Shown here one piece after another: positions 43,686 to 52,778 of a stretch of DNA of 64,000 nucleotides (the first letter of the stretch is position 1; every line of letters begins with the position of its first letter). The translations under genes and the position numbers were made by a program. The notes beneath the pieces were generated by a model, which did not search any database, was not told the DNA's origin, and saw only the letters and a list, made by a program, of their open reading frames with translations. The stretch is from Ruminococcus sp. (lineage in GTDB: Bacteria > Bacillota > Clostridia > Lachnospirales > Lachnospiraceae). The stretch spans positions 1 through 64,000 of the forward strand of contig JACERV010000008.1 in the NCBI GenBank assembly GCA_013911065.1. The letters are read 5' to 3'.

Positions 43686-43715
43686 ATTATACTGTGTATC
43701 ATACAATATTGTCAA
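43686..43715 (-). promoter_or_regulatory. padR promoter with internal palindrome
   Basis: On the minus strand TTGACA (43715-43710), 18 bases and TATAAT (43691-43686). The palindrome TGTAT-C-ATACA (43695-43705) sits between the two boxes, where a PadR dimer would block RNA polymerase. Confidence 0.75.
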
Positions 43716-43841
43716 TAATTACTTATTGTAAAATTTATTACAGTTGAGTTCCCATACACTGCGCGTGAATCAAAAATCATATACTTTGGGAATACAGGAA
43801 AAATTTAGTCATATAAGTTTAGACATGTTTCGACATCAACG

Positions 43842-43870
43842 TTGACATCAGCCAGAAAAAACTTTATAGT
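43842..43870 (+). promoter_or_regulatory. Promoter with a long leader
   Basis: TTGACA (43842-43847), 17 bases, TATAGT (43865-43870). The leader is about 118 bases, with an imperfect hairpin around TTCTTCCGGAAAAG near 43935-43950. The stretch between this and the padR promoter shows no gene. Confidence 0.7.
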
Positions 43871-43994
43871 ATGTATTGGAACCAGTAGATATAAAAGTTA
43901 TTTTACAGGGTATTGAGGTACAGAACACGGTATTTTTTCTTCCGGAAAAGAGACGGTGTTTTTAATTTATTTACCTTCAAAGGAGGTGGATGGT

Positions 43995-44300
43995 ATGCCA
44001 TTTAAACGTGGTGATACATGCTTTATATTAGAGGACAATTCAGAAGTAGTGCAGGTAAAGGTAGTTAGCAAACAAGGGAAGACTTATATCGTACAGTTAA
44101 TTGGGGCCTGTGGTGCACTGAAGCTGCCTGAAAATAGATTGTTTGAGACGAAAGAAGAGGCTAAGGCAAGCAAAAAAACGTCAAGAGCAATGGTAAGCCC
44201 CCAGTTATCTGAATCATATAGAAGAACAGGCTTGCCTGAAATAAATATACCTGATGTTTTTGACAGTAACAGGTCAAAAAGAGGTCCTGGTAAAGTTTAG
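43995..44300 (+). CDS. Small hypothetical protein, 101 aa
   Basis: I do not recognise a named family. The N-terminal 50 residues (MPFKRGDTCFILEDNSEVVQ then VKVVSKQGKTYIVQLIG) look like a small SH3- or KOW-like beta barrel. The C-terminal half is basic and probably disordered (KASKKTSRAM, SNRSKRGPGKV). The start is ATG at 43995, behind a very strong AAAGGAGGTGGAT; two earlier in-frame starts lack sites. It has its own promoter and a terminator, so it is a single-gene unit. It may bind nucleic acid, but this is only inference from its charge. Confidence 0.7.
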   Translation: MPFKRGDTCFILEDNSEVVQVKVVSKQGKTYIVQLIGACGALKLPENRLFETKEEAKASKKTSRAMVSPQLSESYRRTGLPEINIPDVFDSNRSKRGPGKV

Positions 44301-44344
44301 ATGCAGGTATAATAATAAAAAGCAAATAGCGGAATTTAGCTGGA

Positions 44345-44385
44345 AACAGGTATTTAGATGGACTTCTAAATACCTGTTGTTTTTT
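44345..44385 (+). terminator. Terminator before sdpR
   Basis: A perfect 14-bp stem AACAGGTATTTAGA/TCTAAATACCTGTT followed by GTTTTTT. Confidence 0.88.
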
Positions 44386-44409
44386 ACCAGAGTTTGTGGT
44401 ATAAAGTAA

Positions 44410-44425
44410 TTAGAAAATCTTCTAA
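44410..44425 (+). promoter_or_regulatory. Operator-like inverted repeat upstream of sdpR
   Basis: TTAGAA-AATC-TTCTAA, 27 bases before the sdpR start. ArsR-family repressors such as SdpR usually bind a short palindrome of this kind in their own promoter. Confidence 0.5.
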
Positions 44426-44452
44426 ATAGGTTTAGAGAAGGGATGGATGCGG

Positions 44453-44719
44453 ATGAGTTTTGCGGAAACATTTAAAGCACTTTCAGACCCCGTCCGAAGG
44501 GAGATTCTGGTGTTGCTAAAAGGTGCGCCCCTTTCTGCCGGGGAGATAGGGAGCCATTTTGATATGACGGGAGCAACGATTTCTTATCATCTCAGCATAT
44601 TAAAAAAAGCGGACCTGGTATGGGAGACAAAAGTAAAGAATTATGTTTATTATGAATTGAATACCTCTGTAGTGGAAGAAATTATGCTTTGGCTGTCGGA
44701 CCTGAAAGGAGATAAGTAG
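44453..44719 (+). CDS. sdpR: ArsR-family autorepressor SdpR-like
   Basis: A winged-helix repressor of 88 residues, MSFAETFKALSDPVRREILV with recognition helix region MTGATISYHLSILKKADLV. It lacks the cysteine metal site of ArsR/SmtB, as SdpR does. SdpR represses its own operon with SdpI and is sequestered at the membrane by SdpI bound to the SdpC toxin. The next gene is an SdpI homologue, two bases away. The start is ATG at 44453; an ATG at 44447 is also possible. Confidence 0.88.
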   Translation: MSFAETFKALSDPVRREILVLLKGAPLSAGEIGSHFDMTGATISYHLSILKKADLVWETKVKNYVYYELNTSVVEEIMLWLSDLKGDK

Positions 44720-44720
44720 T

Positions 44721-45350
44721 ATGAAACCGTATCTGAAAAGAATAATTATTACCAGCATTATCACTATTTTGCCGATGCTGGCGGGAATTTTGCTGTGGAA
44801 TAAGCTCCCTGAGACAATTGCTACACATTGGGGAATAAACAACGTTGCAAATGGCTGGAGCAGCAGGCCCTTTGCGGTATTTGGGATGCCCCTGCTTCTT
44901 CTGTTATTGCATCTGGTCTGCATATTTGTAACGCTGAATGACCCGAAAAAGAAGAATATCAGCAATAAGATGCTGAATGTAGTGTTCTGGATTATCCCCG
45001 TTACATCATGGATATGCTGTTTTATGATCTATGGCATGGCTGTGGGTATTTCTTTGAATATCGGCATGGGTGCAAATCTTATGGTGGGAGTGCTATTTGT
45101 TGTAATTGGAAACTACATGCCTAAGAGTAAACAAAGTTATACTGTGGGAATCAGACTGCCCTGGACATTAAACAGCACGGAAAACTGGAACCGTACCAGC
45201 AGACTTGCCGGAAAGCTCTTTATTGTAGGAGGAATTGTGTTTATCATAAGTGCTTTCTTCCAATTTGGTATGGTACCTTTGGTTATCATAATTATGGTTG
45301 TGCTGATTCCTGCCATATATTCTTATTCACTTTATAAAAAGGGAATTTAA
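44721..45350 (+). CDS. sdpI: SdpI-family immunity/membrane protein
   Basis: A 209-residue protein with six predicted membrane helices. The N-terminal DUF1648 signature LPETIATHWGINNVANGWSSR follows the first helix. The C-terminal SdpI domain has YTVGIRLPWTLNSTENWNRTSRLAG. In Bacillus it gives immunity to the cannibalism toxin SdpC and acts as its receptor. No sdpC-like toxin or maturation gene is visible here, so the ligand may be foreign. It is coupled to sdpR. Confidence 0.9.
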   Translation: MKPYLKRIIITSIITILPMLAGILLWNKLPETIATHWGINNVANGWSSRPFAVFGMPLLLLLLHLVCIFVTLNDPKKKNISNKMLNVVFWIIPVTSWICCFMIYGMAVGISLNIGMGANLMVGVLFVVIGNYMPKSKQSYTVGIRLPWTLNSTENWNRTSRLAGKLFIVGGIVFIISAFFQFGMVPLVIIIMVVLIPAIYSYSLYKKGI

Positions 45351-45396
45351 TGAGCTTTGAAGGAAGAAATGAAAAATTAAAAGATAAATTTAATCA

Positions 45397-45426
45397 TTGA
45401 CATTTTTACAAAAGAGCGTATATAAT
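45397..45426 (+). promoter_or_regulatory. Promoter of the trp operon
   Basis: TTGACA (45397-45402), 18 bases, TATAAT (45421-45426), immediately upstream of the T-box leader. Confidence 0.85.
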
Positions 45427-45439
45427 AAACAACAAATTA

Positions 45440-45723
45440 AACCGTTGAAGCGGAGATAAAAACATATCGTGCATTCACAGAGAGCCTGAGATGGTGGGAA
45501 TCAGGTAAACGCAGTTTGTTAAATGGACCGCTGAGGGCATGAGGGAAAGGCAGTAAGGCCGAGTATAGCATGACGTAAGGGCGTACGTTAGTCGCCAGAG
45601 ATATGTTAGTATCTTGCTAAGTGCACAGGAATATTTTTCTGTGAATCAAGGTGGCACCGCGAATTGAAATTTCAATCCGTCCTTGACATTACTTTAATGT
45701 GTAATGTCAGGGGCGGATTTTTT
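45440..45723 (+). promoter_or_regulatory. T-box riboswitch, tryptophan type
   Basis: The conserved T-box sequence AGGTGGCACCGCG lies at 45649-45661, and the stem I region begins near 45440. The likely specifier codon is UGG (45524-45526) in TGGACCGCTGAGG, fitting tRNA-Trp. The terminator is an 18-bp stem (from ATCCGTCCTTGACATTAC, 45675-45692, to 45701-45718) followed by TTTTT. Uncharged tRNA-Trp would pair with the T-box and allow transcription of trpEGDCFBA. Confidence 0.93.
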
Positions 45724-45725
45724 AA

Positions 45726-45769
45726 ATTATTCTGAAAACGGAGCTCAAAAGGGACAGTCCCCTTTGCAC
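45726..45769 (+). repeat. REP-like palindromic element, copy 2
   Basis: ATTATTCTGAAAACGGAGCT followed by a hairpin AAAAGGGAC-AGTCCCCTTT and GCAC. It lies between the T-box terminator and trpE. Confidence 0.75.
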
Positions 45770-45774
45770 TGCTT

Positions 45775-45824
45775 ATTCAGAATATTCTGAAAACGAAGCT
45801 CAAAAGGGTCAGTCCCTTTTGCAC
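45775..45824 (+). repeat. REP-like palindromic element, copy 3
   Basis: ATTCAGAATATTCTGAAAAC, then GAAGCTCAAAAGGG-TCAGT-CCCTTTTGCAC. It is a tandem neighbour of copy 2, 33 bases before trpE. Confidence 0.8.
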
Positions 45825-45862
45825 CTTCCCCTTTATATTGTCCCTGACAGAAAGGAGAGTTT

Positions 45863-47341
45863 ATGATTTATCCTGATTTAAAGAAAGCAGAAGAGTTTGC
45901 GGCGGCAGGGAATTATCGTACCATGCCGGTCAGTGTGGAATTGTTTTCGGATATGTATACGCCTATCGGGGTATTGCAGGTACTGAAAAATGTGAGTGAA
46001 CACTGTTATATGCTGGAGAGTGCGGAGGATGCAAAACGCTGGGGACGTTATAGTTTCCTGGGATTTGAGCCTACTATGGAAATTAGCTGCAGGAATGGGA
46101 TGTGCCGAATCAAGGATGAAGGAATAAAGGAATTTGAGACTTTTTATCCTGGAAAATACATCCGGGAGATTGTGGAAAGTCATCGGGCTCCCAAGCTGGA
46201 AGGACTTCCTTCTTTTACGGGAGGCCTGGTGGGGTATTTCTCTTATGACTATATCAAGTATGCGGAGCTATCATTGAAGCTTAATGCCAGAGATGAAGCC
46301 CATTTCAGGGATGTGGACCTGATGCTTTTTGACCAGGTTATTGTGTTTGACCATCTGAGACATAAAATGATTTTAATTGTAAGCATGTCTTTGGAAGGAA
46401 ATGTGAAGCAGGAATATGAAAAAGCAATTGACCGGCTGGAAAGACTGAAACGGATTGTGAGGACCGGGGAACCGAAGCCACATATTCCTCTGAAGATAAA
46501 AAGTGAGCTGCGTCCCCATTTTACGAAAGAAATATACTGCAAAATGGTAGAGCGTGCAAAGCATTATATCTATGAAGGGGATATTTTCCAGGTGGTGCTG
46601 TCAAACCGGCTGTCGGCGGAAATAGAAGGAAGCATTCTGGATGTGTACCGGATGCTCCGCAGTACGAATCCGTCTCCCTATATGTTTTACTTTTCCAGCA
46701 ATGATGTTGAAATTGCAGGGGCTTCCCCTGAAACACTGGTAAAATTGGAGGATGGAACGCTTCATACATTTCCTTTAGCCGGGACCAGGAAAAGGGGAGA
46801 CACTTATGAGGAGGACCTGCGTCTGGAAAAGGAACTTCTGGCAGACGAAAAGGAATTGGCAGAACATAACATGCTGGTTGATCTGGGGAGAAATGACATC
46901 GGGAAAATCAGCAAAATAGGTACGGTGGAACTGGAAAAATACCAGAGTATTGAGCGGTTTTCCCATGTAATGCACATTGGCTCCACCGTGAGGGGAGAGA
47001 TTCGGGAAGATAAGGATTTTATGGACACCATAGATGCAATTCTTCCGGCAGGGACCCTCTCTGGAGCACCCAAAATCCGCGCCTGTGAGATTATCGACGA
47101 GCTGGAGGACTGCAAGCGGGGAATCTATGGAGGTGCAGTAGGATACATTGATTTTACGGGGAATCTGGATACTTGTATAGCAATCAGGATGGCTTACGCG
47201 AAAGACGGACATATTTATGTATGTTCCGGGGCGGGAATTGTGGCAGACAGTGTTCCGGAGATGGAATACCAGGAATGCCTGAATAAAGCCAAAGCTGTAA
47301 CAAAAGCCATTGAGGGCGCAGGGAAGGGGATGGAAGCATGA
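45863..47341 (+). CDS. trpE: Anthranilate synthase component I
   Basis: Converts chorismate and ammonia to anthranilate with TrpG. The N-terminal tryptophan feedback region includes a YMLESAED segment near residue 50. The catalytic chorismate-binding domain has EGDIFQVVLSNRL, NPSPYMFY, GASPETLVKL, FPLAGTRKRG, ERFSHVMH and CSGAGIVADSVPE. The length of 492 is normal. GAAAGGAG precedes the ATG. It is the first gene after the T-box, and its stop overlaps the trpG start. Confidence 0.98.
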   Translation: MIYPDLKKAEEFAAAGNYRTMPVSVELFSDMYTPIGVLQVLKNVSEHCYMLESAEDAKRWGRYSFLGFEPTMEISCRNGMCRIKDEGIKEFETFYPGKYIREIVESHRAPKLEGLPSFTGGLVGYFSYDYIKYAELSLKLNARDEAHFRDVDLMLFDQVIVFDHLRHKMILIVSMSLEGNVKQEYEKAIDRLERLKRIVRTGEPKPHIPLKIKSELRPHFTKEIYCKMVERAKHYIYEGDIFQVVLSNRLSAEIEGSILDVYRMLRSTNPSPYMFYFSSNDVEIAGASPETLVKLEDGTLHTFPLAGTRKRGDTYEEDLRLEKELLADEKELAEHNMLVDLGRNDIGKISKIGTVELEKYQSIERFSHVMHIGSTVRGEIREDKDFMDTIDAILPAGTLSGAPKIRACEIIDELEDCKRGIYGGAVGYIDFTGNLDTCIAIRMAYAKDGHIYVCSGAGIVADSVPEMEYQECLNKAKAVTKAIEGAGKGMEA

Positions 47342-47898
47342 TCGTGTTGATTGATAATTATGACAGTTTTTCTTACAATCTGTACCAATTGATTGGGGCA
47401 GAGCGGGAGCACCTGATGGTTATCCGCAATGATGAAATGACTGTGGAGGAAATCCGGGAAATGAAACCGGAAGCTATCGTTTTGTCTCCCGGACCGGGAA
47501 GACCGGATGATGCGGGAATCTGTTTGGAAGTCGTGGAGAAACTGGCAGGAGAAATTCCTATACTTGGGGTGTGCCTGGGACATCAGGCTATTTGTCAGGC
47601 TTTCGGCGGAAAGGTTACCTATGCTCCACGGCTGATGCATGGAAAAACCTCCGAAGCATGGCTGGACCGGGAGAGTAGGTTATTTAAGGGAATGCAGGAA
47701 AGCATCCCGGTTGCCAGATATCATTCTCTTGCAGTTGAGGAGGAAAGCCTTCCTTCAGCACTCCGGGTAACGGCAAGGACGAAGGAGGGAGAGATTATGG
47801 CGGTGGAACACCGGGAATATCCGGTATATGGAGTACAGTTCCATCCGGAATCTATTTTGACTTCCCATGGGGCAAAGATTATCCACAATTTTTTATAA
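47338..47898 (+). CDS. trpG: Anthranilate synthase component II (glutamine amidotransferase)
   Basis: Supplies ammonia from glutamine to TrpE. It begins MIVLIDNYDSFSYNLYQL. SPGPGRPDDAG forms the oxyanion strand, the nucleophile is the cysteine of GVCLGHQAICQAFGG, and the His/Glu pair is in VQFHPESILT. The length of 186 is typical. ATG overlaps the trpE stop by four bases. It is not fused to trpD, which follows 75 bases later with its own ribosome site. Confidence 0.97.
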   Translation: MIVLIDNYDSFSYNLYQLIGAEREHLMVIRNDEMTVEEIREMKPEAIVLSPGPGRPDDAGICLEVVEKLAGEIPILGVCLGHQAICQAFGGKVTYAPRLMHGKTSEAWLDRESRLFKGMQESIPVARYHSLAVEEESLPSALRVTARTKEGEIMAVEHREYPVYGVQFHPESILTSHGAKIIHNFL

Positions 47899-47972
47899 CA
47901 GCTCAGTAACGTGAAACCAGTCTTATGGCTGAACGGTTACGTCGAATATATTCAGAAAGGAAGCAGGATATC

Positions 47973-49004
47973 ATGATTAAAGAGGCAATTTTAAAACTGG
48001 CAAAGAGAGAAGATTTAACATATAAAGAAGCTTACCAGGTTATGAATGAGATTATGAGCGGAGAGGCAAGTGATGTACAGATGAGCTCTTATCTGACAGC
48101 TATGAGCCTGAAAGGTGAGACTATCGATGAGATTACGGCTTCGGCAGCAGGGATGAGAGAGCATTGTGTAAAACTCCTGCACAATGTAGATGCGCTGGAG
48201 ATTGTAGGGACGGGAGGAGACGGAGCTAATTCCTTCAATATTTCCACCACCTCCGCACTGGTGATCGCCGCCGCAGGAGTGCCGGTAGCAAAGCATGGCA
48301 ACCGTGCAGCATCCAGCAGAAGCGGGGCGGCGGATGTACTGGAGGCGCTTGGGGTAAAAATCACAATACCACCGGAGCAAAGCGCGCAGCTTTTGGAGAA
48401 AATCGGGATCTGTTTCTTATTTGCCCAGAATTATCACATTGCTATGAAATATGTGGCTCCAGTCAGAAAAGAGCTGGGAATACGGACTATTTTTAACATC
48501 CTGGGACCACTGGCCAATCCGGCTGGGGCAAATATGGAAGTAATGGGAGTTTATGAAGAAGCGCTTGTAGAGCCATTAGCTAGAGTGCTGGAAAAACTGG
48601 GTGTAAAAAATGCCATGGTAGTATATGGCCAGGATAAGCTGGATGAGATATCCATGAGCGCATCGACGACCGTATGTGAAATCAAAAACGGTGCATTTCA
48701 TTCTTATACAATTACGCCGGAACAATTTGGATTTACCCTCTGCAAAAAATCAGAATTGGCAGGAGGAACGCCCCAGGAAAACGCGGAAATCACAAGGGCG
48801 ATTTTGAAGGGGCAGGAAACCGGGCCGAAACGAAATGCAGTGCTTTTGAATACAGGGGCAGCCCTTTATGTGGCGGGAAAGGCAAAAACACTGGAAGAAG
48901 GCGTAAGTCTTGCAGAAGAGATAATAGACAGCGGAAAAGCAAATGAAAAACTGGAGCAGTTTATACGTTATTCTAATCTTACAGAAGAAATCCCCTGTTT
49001 TTAA
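47973..49004 (+). CDS. trpD: Anthranilate phosphoribosyltransferase
   Basis: Adds phosphoribose to anthranilate. The PRPP loop is [15 protein letters not shown] (about 79-93), followed by [31 protein letters not shown] and [10 protein letters not shown]. The length of 343 is normal. The start is ATG at 47973 behind AAAGGAAGCAGG; a longer in-frame reading from 47925 begins in the trpG-trpD gap without a ribosome site. Confidence 0.97.
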   Translation: MIKEAILKLAKREDLTYKEAYQVMNEIMSGEASDVQMSSYLTAMSLKGETIDEITASAAGMREHCVKLLHNVDALEIVGTGGDGANSFNISTTSALVIAAAGVPVAKHGNRAASSRSGAADVLEALGVKITIPPEQSAQLLEKIGICFLFAQNYHIAMKYVAPVRKELGIRTIFNILGPLANPAGANMEVMGVYEEALVEPLARVLEKLGVKNAMVVYGQDKLDEISMSASTTVCEIKNGAFHSYTITPEQFGFTLCKKSELAGGTPQENAEITRAILKGQETGPKRNAVLLNTGAALYVAGKAKTLEEGVSLAEEIIDSGKANEKLEQFIRYSNLTEEIPCF

Positions 49005-49040
49005 ATGGAACAGAGTTTTTAGTGAAGAGAAAGGTAAAAG

Positions 49041-49880
49041 ATGATATTAGATGAGATTGCAGCAAAAACCAGGATAAGAATAGAAGAAAAAAAGAAAAAT
49101 GTAGCAGAGGAAGGGCTGAGGGAGAGGGCATATGAACTGGCTCTCAAAGAAAGGCAGGAACAGGGAGGCGATTTTTCATTTCCCTTTGAAAAGGCACTAA
49201 AAAAAGAGGAGATGTCTTTCATCTGTGAAGTGAAAAAAGCATCTCCCTCTAAAGGAGTCATAGCAGAAGCGTTTCCCTATCTAAAAATAGCCGAAGAATA
49301 TGAGCAGGCAGGAGCGTCGGCACTGTCAGTTCTGACGGAGCCTTACTATTTCAAAGGGAGCAATACATTTCTGGAGGAAATTTCACAGAGAGTCAAGATT
49401 CCTGTTTTAAGGAAAGACTTTACGGTAGATGTCTATATGCTGTATGAAGCAAAAATAATGGGAGCCCATGCCATCCTCTTGATTTGCGCCATATTAAATG
49501 ACGAAGAGCTAAAAGACTACATGAAAATTGCAGAAGAGCTGGGGCTGTCGGCATTAGTGGAGGCACACACTGCAGAAGAAGTAAAAAGAGCTTTGAAATG
49601 CGGGGCAAGGATAGTGGGAGTCAATAATAGAGATTTAAAAACCTTTCAGGTAGATATCCACACAAGTGAACGTCTTCGAAGCCTGGTACCGGAGGGCGTA
49701 CTATATGTATCGGAGAGCGGGATCAAAGCCTCTGAAGATATCCGGCGGCTGCGGAAAAACCGGACAGATGCTGTACTGATAGGAGAGACACTTATGAGAA
49801 GCACAGATAAGCGCAGGATGTTGGAGGAATTCAAGGGAGATTTCAAAGGGGACGATTTCAAGGGGGACAGTCCCTTTTGA
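49041..49880 (+). CDS. trpC: Indole-3-glycerol phosphate synthase with REP-encoded C-terminus
   Basis: Closes the indole ring from CdRP. It begins MILDEIAAKTRIRIEEKKK. The catalytic lysines are in FICEVKKASPSKGVI and VLRKDFTVD, with LVEAHTAEE, VGVNNRDLKTF and the phosphate site SESGIKA and ILIGETLMRS. The normal end is near residue 262. The last 16 residues (FKGDFKGDDFKGDSPF) come from a REP-like palindrome that carries the stop codon in its loop. The enzyme core is intact, so function is probably kept. Confidence 0.96.
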   Translation: MILDEIAAKTRIRIEEKKKNVAEEGLRERAYELALKERQEQGGDFSFPFEKALKKEEMSFICEVKKASPSKGVIAEAFPYLKIAEEYEQAGASALSVLTEPYYFKGSNTFLEEISQRVKIPVLRKDFTVDVYMLYEAKIMGAHAILLICAILNDEELKDYMKIAEELGLSALVEAHTAEEVKRALKCGARIVGVNNRDLKTFQVDIHTSERLRSLVPEGVLYVSESGIKASEDIRRLRKNRTDAVLIGETLMRSTDKRRMLEEFKGDFKGDDFKGDSPF

Positions 49881-49922
49881 AAAGGGACTGTCCCCCTTGC
49901 GCCCCGTTTTCAGAATATTCTG
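49838..49922 (-). repeat. REP-like palindromic element, copy 4, overlapping trpC stop
   Basis: A 19-20 bp perfect stem (49859-49878 with 49880-49899) of CAAGGGGGACAGTCCC type, then GTTTTC and CAGAATATTCTG (49911-49922). It is in the opposite orientation to copies 1-3. Two degenerate TTCAAGGG-type units precede it (49840-49858). The trpC TGA (49878-49880) is at the hairpin tip. Confidence 0.85.
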
Positions 49923-49945
49923 ATATTTTGCAGTCGGGAGGGATT

Positions 49946-50569
49946 ATGAAGATTAAAATATGTGGGCTGAGCCGTGTTGAGGATATTGAGGCGGTGAACG
50001 AGGCCAGACCGGATTTGATAGGATTTGTCTTTGCCAGAGGGAGCCGTAGATATGTTACGCCCAGCCAGGCGGCCTTGCTGAAAAGCGGATTAAGCAAGGA
50101 AATATTGGCTGCAGGAGTGTTTGTGGATGAGGAGCTGGATATTGTTCTGGATTTGGCAGAGAAGCAGACGATAGATGTTATACAGCTCCACGGCAGTGAA
50201 GATGTGGAATACCTGGAAAGGCTGAAAAGGTGCTGTGATGCTCCTGTTGTAAAGGCAGTGTCTATGACAGCGGACGGTTTTTCCGGAGAACTGCGGCGCT
50301 GGGAGGAAAGCAGCATAGATTATCTGCTTTTAGACAGCGGCACAGGGGGAACCGGGCAGCAGTTTGATTACAGGCTTATAGGCAGGGTTACAAAACCTTT
50401 CTTTCTGGCCGGAGGATTGAATCCGAAGAATGTTGCCCAGGCAGCCATACAGGTATTGCCTTATGGGGTGGATATGAGCAGCGGTGTAGAGACAGAAGGA
50501 AAAAAGGACAGAGAAAAAATAAAAGAAGCAGTTAGGAGGATTCGAGATGTCGAAAGGAAGATACGGTGA
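49946..50569 (+). CDS. trpF: Phosphoribosylanthranilate isomerase
   Basis: An Amadori rearrangement in a TIM barrel. [18 protein letters not shown] carries the catalytic cysteine, [13 protein letters not shown] follows, IQLHGSED and the general acid region [11 protein letters not shown] are present, and the phosphate site is [10 protein letters not shown]. The length is 207. The start is ATG at 49946 after GGGAGGG; upstream in-frame codons back to 49877 belong to the REP-like element. Its end overlaps trpB by 23 bases. Confidence 0.96.
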   Translation: MKIKICGLSRVEDIEAVNEARPDLIGFVFARGSRRYVTPSQAALLKSGLSKEILAAGVFVDEELDIVLDLAEKQTIDVIQLHGSEDVEYLERLKRCCDAPVVKAVSMTADGFSGELRRWEESSIDYLLLDSGTGGTGQQFDYRLIGRVTKPFFLAGGLNPKNVAQAAIQVLPYGVDMSSGVETEGKKDREKIKEAVRRIRDVERKIR

Positions 50570-51731
50570 GTTCGGAGGGCAGTATATCTCCGAGACACTC
50601 ATGAATGAATTGATTCATCTGGAGGAGCAGTATGAATATTATAGAAAAGATGCTGAATTCCAGTTAGAGCTAAACAACCTGCTGAATGACTGTGCGGGAC
50701 GCCCTTCCCGCCTCTATTATGCGGAGAAGATGACAAAAGATTTAGGCGGAGCAAAGATTTATTTAAAGAGGGAAGATTTAAACCATACAGGTTCTCACAA
50801 AATTAACAATGTGCTGGGGCAGGTGCTTCTAGCAAAGAGAATGGGAAAAACCAGAGTCATTGCAGAGACAGGCGCCGGACAGCACGGCGTGGCTACGGCT
50901 ACGGCGGCAGCACTTTTGGGAATGGAATGTGAAGTGTTCATGGGAAAAGAAGATACAGACCGGCAGGCACTGAATGTGTACAGAATGGAACTTCTGGGTG
51001 CGAAAGTCCACTCAGTGACCAGCGGCACCCAGACGCTGAAGGACGCGGTGAATGAGACTATGCGGGAGTGGACCAACAGAGTGTCAGATACTCACTATGT
51101 CCTTGGATCCGTCATGGGTCCTCATCCTTTTCCAATGATGGTAAGGGATTTTCAAAGTGTAATCAGCCGGGAAGCCAGGGAGCAGATTCTAGTAACAGAA
51201 GGAAAGCTGCCGTCAGCAGTCCTTGCCTGCGTGGGCGGAGGGAGCAATGCAATAGGGATGTTTTACCACTTTATTCCGGATGAAACGGTCAGGCTGATTG
51301 GCTGTGAGGCAGCAGGAGAAGGAATAGATACAGAGAAACATGCGGCAACTATGACAAAGGGATCAATTGGTGTGTTTCATGGGATGAAATCTTACTTTTG
51401 CCAGGATGAATACGGTCAGATTGCACCGGTATATTCTATTTCTGCGGGTCTCGACTATCCGGGAATTGGGCCGGAACACGCATATCTGAGAGATTCCGGC
51501 AGGGCAGAATATGTGCCGGTGACAGATGATGAGTCGGTGGATGCATTTGAATATCTGGCAAGGACGGAAGGTATCATCTGTGCTGTAGAAAGTGCCCATG
51601 CCGTGGCACATGCGAGGAAGATTGCACCCGACATGGGAGAAGATGAAGTAATGATTATCTGTCTGTCGGGTCGGGGAGATAAAGATGTAGCGGCGATTGC
51701 AAGATACAAGGGGGTGGATATCCATGAGTAA
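50547..51731 (+). CDS. trpB: Tryptophan synthase beta chain
   Basis: Joins indole and serine using PLP. It begins [19 protein letters not shown]. The PLP lysine is in [14 protein letters not shown], with [31 protein letters not shown] and GRGDKDV near the end. The length of 394 fits the TrpB1 type. The ribosome site AGGAGGATTCG lies within trpF, so the overlap couples the two. Confidence 0.98.
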   Translation: MSKGRYGEFGGQYISETLMNELIHLEEQYEYYRKDAEFQLELNNLLNDCAGRPSRLYYAEKMTKDLGGAKIYLKREDLNHTGSHKINNVLGQVLLAKRMGKTRVIAETGAGQHGVATATAAALLGMECEVFMGKEDTDRQALNVYRMELLGAKVHSVTSGTQTLKDAVNETMREWTNRVSDTHYVLGSVMGPHPFPMMVRDFQSVISREAREQILVTEGKLPSAVLACVGGGSNAIGMFYHFIPDETVRLIGCEAAGEGIDTEKHAATMTKGSIGVFHGMKSYFCQDEYGQIAPVYSISAGLDYPGIGPEHAYLRDSGRAEYVPVTDDESVDAFEYLARTEGIICAVESAHAVAHARKIAPDMGEDEVMIICLSGRGDKDVAAIARYKGVDIHE

Positions 51732-52506
51732 AATAAAAAATGCATTTTCAGACGGAAAGGCTTTTATTGCTTTCTTAACGGCAGGGGACCCTTCTCTGGA
51801 GAAAACTGTGGACTATATTCTGGCAATAGAAGAGGCAGGTGCAGACCTGGTGGAAATCGGGATTCCATTTTCTGACCCGACGGCAGAAGGCATTGTAATC
51901 CAGGATGCAAATATCCGGGCGTTGAAAGAAGGAATGACTGTAGACGGCGTGTTTGAAATTGTAAGCCGGGTAAGAGAAAAGAGTCAGATACCGCTGGTGT
52001 TTCTGACGTATCTGAATCCGGTATTCCATTATGGATACGAAAACTTTTTTCTGAAATGTGAAAACCTGGGTGTAGACGGCATTATTATTCCGGATCTGCC
52101 TTACGAGGAAAAAGAGGAGATGTCCATGACTGCAGAAGCACATCATGTAGACATCATCTCTATGATAGCGCCCACCTCCAGACAGCGGATTCAGATGATT
52201 GCAGAAGAAGCAAAAGGCTTTCTTTATGTCGTGTCATCCATGGGTGTTACTGGGGTAAGAAGTAATATAGAGACGGATATTACTTCTATGATTGCTTCTA
52301 TCCGGGAAGTGACGGATATACCGGCGGCGGTGGGCTTTGGTATCAGCACGCCTGAGCAGGCTGAAAGAATGGCAGCAGCTTCCGACGGAGCCATAGTGGG
52401 CAGTGCAATTGTGAAACTGATAGAAAAATATGGAGACCGGGCAGACGAGCCGATAGCCAAATATGTAAAGAGCATGAAAGAGGCAGTGAAAAGAGCTGAA
52501 AATTAA
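51724..52506 (+). CDS. trpA: Tryptophan synthase alpha chain
   Basis: Cleaves indole-3-glycerol phosphate and channels indole to Trp[17 protein letters not shown] is followed by the catalytic glutamate in [15 protein letters not shown] and aspartate in [13 protein letters not shown], and by [11 protein letters not shown] and [14 protein letters not shown] longer in-frame reading from 51697 lies inside trpB; the start at 51724 overlaps the trpB stop by eight bases with GGGGTGG upstream. The length is 260. It is the last gene of the operon. Confidence 0.97.
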   Translation: MSKIKNAFSDGKAFIAFLTAGDPSLEKTVDYILAIEEAGADLVEIGIPFSDPTAEGIVIQDANIRALKEGMTVDGVFEIVSRVREKSQIPLVFLTYLNPVFHYGYENFFLKCENLGVDGIIIPDLPYEEKEEMSMTAEAHHVDIISMIAPTSRQRIQMIAEEAKGFLYVVSSMGVTGVRSNIETDITSMIASIREVTDIPAAVGFGISTPEQAERMAAASDGAIVGSAIVKLIEKYGDRADEPIAKYVKSMKEAVKRAEN

Positions 52507-52538
52507 AAATTTTCTATATTATTTTCTTCAAATATATA

Positions 52539-52582
52539 ACAAAGGATGGATACCAAGCCAAAGTATCCATCCTTTGTTTATT
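52539..52582 (+). terminator. Terminator of the trp operon
   Basis: A perfect 15-bp stem ACAAAGGATGGATAC with GTATCCATCCTTTGT, loop of nine, followed by TTATTC. Between here and 52770 the sequence is AT-rich with no gene. Confidence 0.9.
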
Positions 52583-52778
52583 CTTTTGCATATTTTTTAT
52601 GGTATTGACGGGAAAATGCAGAGCCGATAACCGCATTTTTCTTCTGCGTGTTATCTGCTCTCATTATATATCTGATATTTAATTGATTCAAAATAACGGA
52701 AAATGAAAGTGGATTTGATATTATATTAACATTATGTGCTATTATAACGGATAAATGATAATATATGTTCAAAATATA

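Noticed and set aside
47925-47972. Longer start for TrpD
   Set aside because: Codons before 47973 lie in the trpG-trpD gap without a ribosome site, while AAAGGAAGCAGG precedes the chosen ATG.
49877-49945. 23-residue N-terminal extension of TrpF
   Set aside because: These codons lie in the REP-like palindrome. GGGAGGG sits directly before the ATG at 49946, and MKIKICGLS is the family start.
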